64,000 bases of DNA from Euglena gracilis (lineage: Eukaryota; Euglenida; Euglenophyceae; Euglenales), in contig CP154956.1 in assembly GCA_039621445.1 (NCBI GenBank), positions 30,572,667-30,636,666 on the forward strand, written 5' to 3'. Position numbers and translations under genes: made by a program. Below are positions 21,220-30,898 of this stretch, piece after piece. The notes under the pieces are model-generated. The model had not been told where the DNA came from and made no database searches. It was given only the letters and a program-made list of their open reading frames with translations. Each line of letters starts with the position of its first letter. The stretch's first letter is position 1.

Positions 21220-21450
21220 GTATGTGCCATTACAATGTGAGGTTCGAAACCCCCTGAAAAATGCAGCAAAATTTGCATCATAAAAGTGCAGGAGAATGAA
21301 TTTGAAAAAAAAAAATAATTTGAAGACGTAATGAAGAAATTTGAAAAAACGAGATTCTGGAGAAATTTAATGTCTTGTATTTGAATGTCGCAACGATTCA
21401 CTCGCGGCCAGCCATGCCTTATCCTGACGCCGGTCTCTGTGCAGTACGCG

Positions 21451-21569
21451 GATATCCAGCGGGAGATCCACACCTCTCTTACTGAGGAGCAGCGGACCGT
21501 TTGGTGCAGGCCTTTGCTCAAGAGTTCGCCATTCCCCCCTGTGCAGCCACAGGAAACGGACCAGGCTTC
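21451..21569 (+). CDS. Unresolved coding-like stretch with an apparent frame break (copy 1)
   Basis: After TCTGTGCAG the frame reads YADIQREIHTSLTEEQRTVW. Right after this, a different frame reads VQAFAQEFAIPPCAATGNGP. Both are protein-like and join only if one base is gained or lost near 21502. The phase at the acceptor also disagrees with the previous exon. It may be a decayed exon, a programmed shift or a coincidence. Copy 2 (54404-54522) is identical, so a random sequencing error is less likely. Confidence 0.25.
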
Positions 21570-21849
21570 TTTTTAAGTCCCCTCCCCCCCCCCCCCCCCC
21601 CCCCGGGGGAGGGGGGTGGGTGGGTGGGTCCGGGCCGGACCCCCAGGGGGGGGGGGTCCCGCGCCGGAGGCGCTGGGTATACCTTTTCGGCGCGAAGCGC
21701 CGAAAATTTTTGAAAATTGCCTTTAACGGGCCCGATTTTGGGGGGGGGGGGTCCCCGCCCCCCCCCCCCCAGGGGGGGTCCCGCGCCACCCTGGGTAGGT
21801 GGGGGGGACCCCCCCCTCCCCCCCCGGGGGTCTTAAAAAGAAGCCTGAA
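21567..21849. repeat. G/C-run hairpin element with 16-bp inverted arms (copy 1)
   Basis: CAGGCTTCTTTTTAAG at the left is matched by CTTAAAAAGAAGCCTG at the right. GTCCCC and GGGGGTC follow inward. Inside are long C- and G-runs, GGTGGGTGGGTGGGTCCGG, a CGGCGCGAAGCGCCG hairpin and a second pair of runs. The left arm holds a GT (AA|GTCCCC) and the right arm an AG (AAAAAG|AAGCC). So the element has the potential ends of an intron. The copy 2 version is at about 54518-54798. Confidence 0.7.
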
Positions 21850-21903
21850 ACGAACTGCCCATTCTTTGGCTTTGCTGCTGCCCCCCCTTTGTCCCCTGGA
21901 AAG

Positions 21904-21971
21904 GCCTGGAACAGAGGGCAATCAACGGCGCCCTTTCCAAGAACGTGAACGCCAACCTCGCGATCAAACAG
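21904..21971 (+). CDS. 68-bp exon (copy 1)
   Basis: It follows CCTGGAAAG, takes two bases in agreement with the phase of the exon ending at 21219 and reads LEQRAINGALSKNVNANLA then IKQ. It ends in phase 0 at AAACAG|GTCTTC. Its link to the exon at 22494, which needs phase 1, would require a later donor such as GTGG|GTGGCG near 21997. The copy 2 counterpart is 54855-54922. Confidence 0.45.
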
Positions 21972-22493
21972 GTCTTCCCCTGGCCCTGCAAAGTGGTGGG
22001 TGGCGTCGGGCGCTGCTGAAGCCGGAGGCGACCCGCACGCTGGGGTCAGCCCTGGGGACTGTTTTCGAGTGATGTTCGCTGACCCGCTGCGGCTGGTTGC
22101 CGGCGTCCCCCAAACTTCACTGAAAGCGGGGCGAACATTGACAGCCAAAGGCATTCTCTGTCTCAAGAATCAGATTTTTTTGCCATCCAAAAACGTATAC
22201 TCCCGAAGCTTGACCAAAAGAACGTGTTTTTTTTCCCAGTTTATCCTTTTCATTTGTCTGCAATATATTTGGTACAAAAAGGTACTCACCAGTTTCAAGT
22301 GGTTGCCATGGCAGCTTAGACGGCCAGGAATGCACTTTTCAAAGTGGGTGGATTTTTGTACACCTGCGCATTCTTTTTTGACCCACTGCGTTGCCATCAC
22401 TTCACAGGGCGGAACACCCAGCAGCTGAAACCCGTGGTACCAACTGGATGCCACTACTTTCGACGCCCCGTGTTTTTTTTTCTGGGTAAACAG

Positions 22494-25400
22494 GGTTTTT
22501 TCGTTTTGAAAATGACGGTTTGCCACCTCCGCTGACCGCGGGAATAACTCTGCCTGCCAAAGTCGATGCGACGCAAAACGTGTTTTACGGGACGAACCCC
22601 GGTCAGGTGACACCTTTGTGTACCTGCCACCCCACCTGTTCTGAGGTGTGCATTCAACCTCCTCTCCATCCAGAGTGGTGGGAGGGTATGTTTAAACCCA
22701 CACAAGGGCTTAGGAAGGCTTGCCACCCTTCTCAGGTTGCCTGCTGTTTGCATTCCACACGGTGCACTGCACCCCTCCACGACACATGCAGCACAGCATC
22801 CCTCCAGTCGTGCACGACATCTGCTTGTGCCTTTTCATATGCACCACGGTCTCACCACGTGGGACCTATCTTTGGGGAGAAACGATTGGGATGGGGTGCT
22901 GGGTGTGGAGGGAGGGGCTAGCTTGCCCTCCTTTACTGTGTGCCACTGGTTCTTGGAGCTACCGAGCAAACCCCTGCTTCAACCCCTTTTTGCCACAGAT
23001 TTTGCCCTCCAGAACAACCCTCACAGACGACAGAAAATGGCTCCTCTCTGAGGTTGGATGCGGACTAGGATGCGCACGTGCGCACTCTTGAGGCCATTCC
23101 TTGGCTGGCTGTGATTCGGGGTGCAGGAGAGCAGGAGGGAAGGAGCGCTGGGTATCCATGAGAGTGCGCTCCTACGCATTCTGTGAGGGGGAGTGTACAA
23201 GAGCGCATTCTCCATGTTGTGGGCAGCTGTGTCTCGCACTCCAGAAGCCAGTGCCAGCGCAGCATTCGGGCAGGGCAATCCCCACTTGCACTGGTAGCCT
23301 TTTTGTCAGCGAATCCAGGGGTATCTCATGGTACAGGTGGATGCCGCCAGAGCAGGGTGTGTGTCTCTTTCACTGTGCCTCTGCCTTGCTTGCTGAATTG
23401 TTTGGCATGGCCGTGTGCAGCAACCTCCACCAGGGTCCTAATAGGGGAAACAGAAGAAGGGATTGCGCAGGGGCGTATTCACCCCGCTGTGCCATGTTTG
23501 CAGAAGCCTCTGGGGTGTGTGGAGAAAGTGTGTGCAGATGTGCTTTCCTTGGTCTTCACAGCGGCCATGGGTGGTGTTGTTTTCAGTGCTGGAGCGTCAA
23601 CTCTGAGGACCTGTTCCAGAAGGGTTCTGTGTGGCGGGTGACGTTTGTTACCAACAAGGCCAGAGGTGGTGGTCCTCCTTTGCCATGTTTCACTCCAGGG
23701 CTGCCCTGTCCTCGGATGCCCTTCGATCCTCTCAGGGAGGTGCCCCCAGCCGTGTAGTTTCAAAGTCAGGCAAGGGCGGGTGGGAGCTGGCGTTGGCAGA
23801 GGCAGGTCCACTGGGAGTGCTGTCATGTCAGTCGGCTGTCATGGCAGATAGGCTGTTTTGCGCATGTGCGCATTCGCCGACCTTTTCCTCATGTCATGAA
23901 GCACCGCCAGCCGCAGTTGGGATTTGGGCCGCCCATCGCTGAACGATTTCCTCAGGCACTGAAGTCCCTTTCTCATCTGTTTTCCCATGGTGTGACACAG
24001 TGGAATATGCAGAAAAGGAACGGGAAAAAATCCAGGTTCAGCGACAATTTTTTTTTGATTTGTGATTTGTAATTTGTGAGGGGCCGGGAGAAGTTTTAGG
24101 GTAAGGACTGACCAATGGTTTCGCTTCTTTGAGCCCATTTGGATTGTGAAACGATTCCATGTTTTTGGACAGTTTCTGGGAGTGGTGCCAAAGGTGCCGA
24201 CTGGTGTGTTTCGCTCTCCAGGTTCCCACCCAGCGAACATCGTGCGTGGGGAATCAGACACGATCCCCAGCGTTGGCCCTGGTCTTGGGGCACAGTGCTC
24301 CTGGCGCCGTGCACCGGTTGTTCGGGGGACGGGTTGGCTGTGTGCTGCCATGGACACCACTGGCAGAAATCGGCCCATCACCTCTCCAGCCGCTGTCGAC
24401 AGGAGCCATCATCATCCCAAGCATGCACCAGTGAACGCACGGTGATAAAGCCAGGTTGAGGTTGGCCTCCGTCGCACGTGTGTTCGGCACGCACATGAGG
24501 AGCACGCCGAGTGTTCTGGAGTGCGCACATGCGCACTCCGCTTCTGGAATGTGCAGATGCACATTTTCATCAAAATTACCAAAATTTTGTGACTCGACAA
24601 GAAAAGTGTATTCCCGGCCGTCTAAGGGCAGGTGACCCCCTCCTCCACATCCCATGCCCGGCTTTTGTTTCCAGTTTTTGAGGGAGATGGGCGAGGCTGA
24701 CATCCTGCACGTCTTGCGGCTATCGGACCCCTCCCTGGAGAACTTCGACCCCGACACCGAAGTGCTGATGGTCAACATGGGCACCGACACCGATGACTTC
24801 AATCAGTACAACCGCGCCCTGGGCGAGTACCAGAGGTTACCCCTCCCAAAAAAATATGGCCCGGGGCTTATTTTTTGGGGTCCATTGGGGAAACCTTCAG
24901 GGGGGGGGGGGGGGCTTATTTTTGGATTTCTGCTCAATCAGCCCTGGCGGGTCTTATTTCTGGGGGTGTTTAGGTGCTGCCGTGAATGTTGTAAACCCCA
25001 CATAAACAACCAGTTGCTTATATTTTGGTTTCTGAAAACTGGTTGCTTATATTTGGGGGTTATACGTGGAATTTGCTGATTTCTGCCGTTTTTATGCCGT
25101 TTTTTTTTAAAAGAGAATTCATCGTCTGGCTGGGGGTTGCTTACATTTGGGGCGGGTTTATGCCGGCTTGAAGGGGCTGACGATGATCGGTGGACAACCG
25201 AACCTGTCCAACGTTGGGAAGGCCTCTTCAAGTGGTGGAAGTAATTCCCTGGAATTGAAAGCCAAGGGCAGACAAACTGGTTTGAGAGCCAAGCAAATTT
25301 AGCGGCAAGATATCATCCACAGATTTTGGCCGTCAGAAAACGTTGCTCTTGGATATTCTCACATTTTTCCTCTTTTTTTTGCCAGTTGATCTCCAAACAA

Positions 25401-28400
25401 ACTAAAAGACAAGTCCCTATTTGTTTGAAGTAATTCACCCAAAAACAGATGAATATTTTTATTTTTTGTGAAAATTGCTGGATTTAATTACCGGAACCTC
25501 CAAGCATTTTGGTGAATTTTGTTCCTTCACCGACTCGGGCCAAAGAGCACAATTTTTAGGCTTCAAGAAGCATATTTTGTGCCATTTAAATTGAATTCAC
25601 TTAGATTTCAGCTTCTCTCGCTGTCAGGTTCGGATTTTTTTCCTGTTTTTTTTTAAAAAACGTTGGCCTTCTCCACTCATGTCCACCCAACCCCTTCGCC
25701 TTGATGAACAGGTGGAGTCCCATGTCAGGTTGTCACCTCTGCATTCATTGGGCTTGGGGTTATGCCCTTTCCTTTGAAAGGGGGACCATGCAGGTGTATT
25801 TTCAAAAACAACCTGGCATTCTTTCAGTAGAAATCTACCCAGGCAGAAAATGGTAGGACAACATTAGAAGAAGAATGCAGCCATAAGTTTCTTCTGATCA
25901 ACTCAATAATTGCACTGAAACTCTGGAATTAAATCAACCCATGCAATTGGTCAAGCCTGGTTTTCACACAAATTAGGGGTGTGACTGACTGCCCTCCCCC
26001 CCCCCCTATGCCGGAACCCTGGAATGCCAGCGACGAGGTCTGCAGTTCGACAATGCCCAGTGAAACGAAGTAAACCCCCCCACTTATAAACCCCCCGGGT
26101 TTATAGGATCCGGTTTGGTTGGTCGGCAGAAAGGGGGAGTTTATAGGTGGGGGGTTTATAGGTCCCAGAATTGTTTGTGATAATCCGACCCCCCAAAATG
26201 ACCCTAAAACCCTCCTAAATTGGCATTTTTTTTGGCAAATTTGGTCAAAAATGGCATTTTTGATGATGGTCGGTCTCAAAAAACCTGCCAAGAATCAGTT
26301 TTTGGGTGGTTTGCGGCCGAAAAAATCGTCCCCGGTGGCTTCTATTTTTCATACCCAGGGCAGGGGGGGTTTACAAGTCCTGGTTTGGTTGGTTGGCCCG
26401 AGTGGGGTTTATAGGTGCGGGGGGGGGGGGGAATAAGTGGGGGGATTTTCGACCGCGCCTGCGCAGGGCAATGAAGGAGCTGACCGAGGAGGAGCGGTAC
26501 ATCTCGGCCCCGAGTGGCCTCCTGCGACTGCCCCGCACCATGAGGTGTGCCGCGGTCCCGGGTTATGGTCAGGCAATTGCTTAAGCACTGACCGACCCCA
26601 CCCCGCCACCTGGGGGGGGGGGGTGGGTGACTGGTTTTTTCAGAGTGACTGACTGGTTTTTGGCCCGGACCCCCTCCCCCCCGGGGGGGGGTCGGCCAGG
26701 AGTGGGCAAAAGTGGCTTGAGTGACCCCGGCGCCGAAGGCGCCGGAAAAATTTTTTTGGGCCTAAAATGGCCTAAAGTGACTGGAAAGTGGCCATTTTTC
26801 TGAGTGGCCGACCCCCCCCCCCCCGGGGGGGGGTAGTGACTGGCTGGTTTTTTGAAAATGAGTGACTGACTGGTTTTTAAAAAAGTGGAGTGACCCCCCC
26901 TCCCCCCCCCGGGGGGGTCGGTAAGCAATTGTATGGTTATGGTGCGATGGTTGCTGAGGCGATGCGAAAGGGAGAATTCTGGCGGTGAAGAAAAAGGGAA
27001 AGGGGCGTTTATTTTTGTCTTTCATTGGTCTAACCCCCCCACAAATAGCATACCCGGGGCATATTTGGGCGGGCATTTGAAGTCAGGAGCCATTATTTAG
27101 GGGTATCCATTATTTGGGCACATTCTCAAAAATAGCCCCCCCCCCCGAGATGCACATTTTACATAATTTCTACCGTTTGAACCTTTTCGACATTTCATTT
27201 TGGGTTGATACTGCCTGAAATGTTTTGGGTAACAGTGATCTTTCCAGATGTGCTGTTTTGGGACGAACATTGAGGATTTTCTGTCTTGCTTGATTTCCCT
27301 CTGTGCGGTGCAGTTCCCGGGCTTGGGGGGGTTTATTTTGGGGTGGGGTGTATGATTTGGGGTTTTTTCTTTGAGCCTTTTTTATTTTTCATTTTCGGTT
27401 CACTTTTCATTTTCATTTTTATGTTTTATGATGTTTTCTTCCCCTTGTCTGTAACCCCCCTGCTTGCAAATACGTGTGTTGAAAGAGCACTGCATTGCTG
27501 CGTTGGATGCAGCGTTGGGTACACACAAGTCAGTGTAAACTGAGTCAGAGACAATGATCAAATAACTCGAAACAAATAACACATAATCCACACCAGAGGC
27601 CGCGCCAGCCAGGGGGGGTCCCGGCAGGCAGGGTTGCAGATGAGAAGGAATGATTGTATCCATTTGGTGATAAACCTTAAAGCCCTCAGCGCTTAGAGCA
27701 CTTACCCAGCCATGCGTTTCTGAAGGTCCCCCCTGGGTCCGGCCAGCCGGCGGGAAACAGGGTCCTGTCTGGACAAAAGGTGCTGGCTGGACCCACGAGG
27801 GGTGGTCGGGGGGGGGGGGAGGACAGCCAGCAACTGACAGACTGGATCTGGCTGGGACCTTAAACCGAGCAAATGACCTCAAATACAGTTTGGTTAGATT
27901 TTTCAGCCAAATTTCTGGGAACACACTTTTTTGATTAACCCCCCCAAGTATAAAGCCCCCCCCAGGGGGTTTGGTATTTCCACCCAAATATAACCCCCCC
28001 CCCCCGACGTGCAGCCAGAAGCTGGTGCCATTCAGGAAATAGTAGAAATTTCCCATTTTGGATAAGAATTCCACATTTTTTTTTACAAAAATAGAGGTAC
28101 ACAACGAAATTGGGCATAAATTTGGTATTTGGCCACAGTTCAAGGCCGCGGAGGCCATAGAGGCCACCCCAAAAAGTTTGATCCCCCCAATTTCAAGCCC
28201 CCCCCCCCCCAAATAAAAGCCCCCCCCCCCCCTGAGGGTCTTGAAATCCCTCCCACATATAAAGCCGGGGGGCTTTATATTTGGGGGTTATTTTTGAGGG
28301 AACCCACTTTAAAATACTTTGCACCTCACTTTTTTTTTGTTTTAGCTAAACTGCGCTGATCTAAATGTTTCAGCAGACCCAGTGAACCCCCCCCCCTGGG

Positions 28401-29201
28401 GGTGGGGACTGATTTCAGGTGCCGGGGTTTCGTCCTTCAGCCACCGTGCAGTCGTGTTTCGAACATTCTGGCCACACCAAAGAGTGTTGCTTTGTCTGTG
28501 GGTGGGGATGGGCCCCTTCTATCACCCCTTATGGACTGCAAGGCCCACGTTCTTGGGGGGGTCATGGGGAGGGGGCCGAGGGGGGGGCCGGGGGTCGTGG
28601 TTTCTGACTGCCGTCCTGTGCCGCAGCAAGACGACGGCCAACGTGGCCACCCTCGCGGTGACGAACGACAGCCTCGCCCGCATGCGGAGCAAGGCCAAGT
28701 CCGTGCGCAAAGCGACTTCGCCAGTGGCAGTGCCAAAAGCCCGGAAGCGGCTGTCCGGGGTGCCGGAGGTGTTGTCGCACAAGCTGGACGGCCCGGATGC
28801 CCCGACGCTGTCCCAGCCGACGACGGCAGGAAGTTGCCGGTATACCTTTTGCACTGAACCTGCTGCTGCAGTAGCGTGGGGTGTTGTGGTGTGGTGTAGT
28901 TTGGACGATTTGATGCAGTTTGTTGTGGTGTGGCGTCGTGAGGTGTGCCGCTGGCATATTGCACGGTTCGATGTGATGCCGTGTCCTGTCTCATTGTGGG
29001 ATTTCACATTTCATTGTTCCTGCAGAAATGAAAGCCACTTCCTGAAAAAGAGAATTATTTCAATCCCTTTTGCATATTCCATCAGTTACAGATGTAGCTT
29101 GGCGAAGCGATCTCCGAGGGATTCCTGGGGATTGCTCACTGTACAGGACGGAAGGCTATATTTCACAGCCCAGCACGTCGCCGATGGAATCTCGACTGAC
29201 A
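22494..29201 (+). CDS. Best-supported exon chain of the large unidentified gene (8 exons, copy 1)
   Basis: Exons: 22494-22606, 22999-23052, 23587-23665, 24222 to about 24430, 24675-24835, 26467-26544, 28627-28839 and 29026-29201. Each lies between AG and GT. Phases agree at every junction (0, 0, 1, 0, 2, 2, 2, then 1 at the end). Only the donor at 24430 (CACCA|GTGAAC) is weak. Readable landmarks are LTAGITLPAKVDATQNVFYG, TLTDDRKWLLSE, DLFQKGSVWRVTFVTNKA, EMGEADILHVLRLSDPSLEN, MKELTEEERYISAPSGLL, a basic RMRSKAKSVRKAT region and LTVQDGRLYFTAQHVADG. Together they give about 300 residues. No known domain, signal peptide or membrane segment was recognised. The acidic and basic segments fit a nuclear protein, which is inference. 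Introns of 0.2-2.1 kb hold most of the repeat elements listed here. The phase-1 end can join the exon at 31419 in segment C. Confidence 0.65.
23070..23090. repeat. TGCGCA-NN-TGCGCA palindrome near a splice donor
   Basis: ATGCGCACGTGCGCAC lies about 18 bp inside the intron that starts at 23053. Further members are at about 23859 (TGCGCATGTGCGCA) and 24523 (GTGCGCACATGCGCAC), each in the next introns. Confidence 0.6.
24838..25170. repeat. Intron stretch with repeated GGGGCTTATTTTTGG units
   Basis: Between the exons ending at 24835 and starting at 26467 the intron opens with GGGGCTTATTTTTTGGGG, then a long G-run with GGCTTATTTTTGG and GGGTCTTATTTCTGGGG. It also has three copies of GGTTGCTTATATTTTGG at about 25011, 25040 and 25136. 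The units are direct repeats; inverted partners are not evident. Confidence 0.45.
26072..26440. repeat. Intron element with CCCCACTTAT inverted ends (copy 1)
   Basis: CCCCCCCACTTATAAACCCC at the left faces GTTTATAGG, a G-run and AATAAGTGGGGGG at the right. Inside are two copies of TCCGGTTTGGTTGGTCGG-like sequence at 26109 and 26380. The right end stops about 25 bp before the acceptor of the exon at 26467. The copy 2 version is at about 59019-59388. Confidence 0.6.
26574..26934. repeat. G/C-run hairpin element with CAATTGCTTA inverted arms (copy 1)
   Basis: CAATTGCTTA...GACCGACCCC at the left faces GGGGTCGGTAAGCAATTG at the right. Inside are direct repeats of GTGACTGACTGGTTTTT, C- and G-runs and a GGCGCCGAAGGCGCC hairpin followed by GGAAAAATTTTT. 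It starts 30 bp after an exon end. The copy 2 version, about 59518-59874, has lost parts of two runs. Confidence 0.65.
27945..28290. repeat. Inverted, diverged relative of the A-unit hairpin module, in an intron (copy 1)
   Basis: Read as the reverse complement, this stretch follows the A-unit sequence at about 555-1010 in order: CCCCAAATATAA, a C-run, TTTCAAG...CTCAGGGGGG, ATCAAACTTTTT, GGTGGCCTC, GCGGCCTT, TTTATGCC and TTTCGTTCTGTACCTC-like blocks. So the same repeat family occurs in the A array and in this gene. The copy 2 version is at about 60880-61225. Confidence 0.55.
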
Positions 29202-29491
29202 GTATGTTACGCCATTGTTGTGTAATCAATGTCTGTATTTTTTATGAAAATTTTGTTAAAATGAATTTCAGAAACATGCTTTGGGGAAAGAGTTTTTGTG
29301 GATATAATGGTCAGAAATGACGCATAAAGTAACGTGAATGACGTATGACATAATGACATAATGACGCATGAAAGACATGGGTGTTAAAATCAGAAGGGTC
29401 ACAAGTGAATGCGTTCTTTTAAGTGTACTACAAATAAATAAATTTCCAGATAAAACATGTCGATGGTTCAAAGTTGAAGTGAGCTGACTTA

Positions 29492-29572
29492 TTTTTTTTA
29501 AAAAGAAGACTTTTTTTTAAAAAAGAAGACTTTTTTTTTTTAAAAAAAGAAGACTTTTTTTTATAATAAAAA
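29492..29572. repeat. Minisatellite of GAAGACTTTTTTTTTAAAAAA units
   Basis: Four units of about 20-25 bp, each AAGAAGAC plus a T-run plus an A-run. The T/A runs face each other, giving AT-rich hairpins. An identical tract is at 62425-62505. Confidence 0.75.
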
Positions 29573-30372
29573 AAAAAGTCAGGAAAGTGAGGAACTCTTG
29601 CTGATGTGTTGTCCTGGGGCGTGACAGGCCAAGCCGGGGTGGGGGGAATGGTTCGCTGTTGACGAAGGACACCACCTGCATCTGTTTTCCCTGGGGGGGG
29701 GGGTGCCTGGGCAGGCATCCCGCAGCACTCCTCAAGCTTTTTTTTGAAATAAAGCTCTGACCCTGACCTGACTGAGGAGAGGTATAAACCCTGGGCCGGC
29801 AGGTCGGTCGAGCCCCCTCGTCAAAAGCAAAATTTTCCTTTCACGTAGTTTTGGCGTCCTGGGTAGAACAAATAATAAAAGCATATTTTTTTGTAATTTT
29901 GGGAATTTTCGATCCTGCGAAAAAAAAATTGATGAAAGGAAAAATCTGGCCCAAAATGAATGTTTCGAATCAAAATCCCAATTGAACTTAAAATGGCGAG
30001 CGGAAAAACGTACACCGCGGCTTTCCTTCTTGATAAGCCTGCTGGGTTGCCCTCTTTTGAACCCACTGCCAAAGGAGAAGGAGAGGGAGGTTGGGTTGCA
30101 GCCCTGGCTAGAGGCGATTTGCAGGCGCAATTTGCAGGGAGGATCTTCTGGTGCGCACTTATTTGGCCATTATTTGGGATTGGCTCAGTGCAAAATGGCT
30201 CTTTGGGGGGTACGCGCTTTTTGGACTTCACGTTCAACACATATTTGGGCACTGCGCACCCTTTGGGGATTGTGCACTCAAACGGGGGAGGTTTACAGGT
30301 GAGCAGGCTAATAGGTTGGATCGCAGGAGTATTCTGGGTTGGACAACACTTCCCCCCCCCCTCTCCCGCCAG

Positions 30373-30635
30373 TCCCCACTCAGCCTCTCCACACCATTGA
30401 CCCGCGGCCAAGTCATTGCCACACCCAACAGCGCCATGGTGACCTCCCCGCGACGGGTCTCCCTCGTTTCCCATTGGCGTGAGAGTGGTCCCCCGTTCCC
30501 CGTTGAGCAAGCTACCAGTGTGACGAAGACTGGCAGAGCTAGCAGAGGTGCATTGGGACTGGGCTGGCTCTTTGCTTTGTTCTGCGCGTTGCAGGTTGAG
30601 TCGGATGATGACGATGATTCCAGCTCTGCAGAGAG
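30373..30635 (+). CDS. Candidate exons downstream of the main chain (copy 1)
   Basis: An acceptor CTCTCCCGCCAG at 30372, a good donor GGC|GTGAGA at 30478, an acceptor GCGTTGCAG at 30594 and a donor AGAGAG|GTGTGA at 30635 suggest two exons (106 and 41 bp). In phase with the exon ending at 29201 they read PTQPLHTIDPRPSHCHTQQ and a short Met-rich piece, and would join 31419 in phase. In another frame, open across the whole stretch, they read GQVIATPNSAMVTSPRRVS and an acidic ESDDDDDSSSAER, which looks more natural but breaks the phase. Copy 2 is nearly identical at 63304-63566. Confidence 0.35.
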
Positions 30636-30762
30636 GTGTGACGCATGCACCCTCTCCCCCCTGAATCACTGGGGGAAAATGTTCAATGGATGCAATTTTT
30701 GGCAGGATCCAAAATGGTCATCCACACTTTTCTGAACTGAGCTTTGCAGGGCTGGAAAAGGG

Positions 30763-30898
30763 ATATAGGAAGATATAGGTATAGGTACAGGTACAGGTAG
30801 AGGTATAGGTGTAGGTATAGGTATAGGTATAGGTATAGGTATGGGTATGGGTATAGGTATGGGTATAGGAAAAGGAAAAGGTACAGGTATAGGTTTTC
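30763..30898. repeat. GGTATA/GGTACA hexanucleotide repeat
   Basis: About 20 hexamer units of GGTATA with GGTACA and GGTATG variants. Related short runs are at 31160-31210. The Pro-Ile open frame on the minus strand is the translation of this repeat. Confidence 0.85.

Larger units (their letters stand above)
1..30674. repeat. Copy 1 of the ~33-kb segmental duplication (left part outside the window)
   Basis: The whole stretch recurs in the same order and orientation in 33439-63605. The offset drifts from about 33.8 kb at the left end to 32.93 kb at the right, mostly through indels in homopolymers and low-complexity DNA. Identity ends abruptly after base 30674, where copy 1 continues as segment C and copy 2 as the unrelated segment D. 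Both copies hold the order A-with-satellite, A-without-satellite, gene region, so that order predates the duplication. An assembly that placed two alleles in tandem would look the same. Confidence 0.85.

Noticed and set aside
21186-21260. tRNA-like GGTTCGAAACCCC segment
   Set aside because: No matching acceptor stem, D-arm or anticodon arm can be placed round it, and it overlaps a better-supported exon and donor.
20988-21521. Minus-strand frame of 177 codons opposite the exon at 21055-21219
   Set aside because: Part of it looks protein-like, but the + strand exon has a good acceptor, a GTATGT donor and matching phase. The minus frame also continues through AT-rich intron with no splice logic.
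22406-22485. Peptide QLKPVVPTGCHYFRRPVFF as an exon, with a passing resemblance to a motif of a large viral capsid protein
   Set aside because: The resemblance covers only a few residues, the donor would leave an impossible 8-bp intron before the exon at 22494, and no neighbouring exon supports a viral origin.
29960-30400. Open frame of 146 codons starting near MASGKTYTAAFLLDK
   Set aside because: It has no splice signals in phase with neighbours, overlaps a second equally open frame and lies in the intron between the main chain and later exons. It is not excluded as a gene, but sequence alone does not support it.
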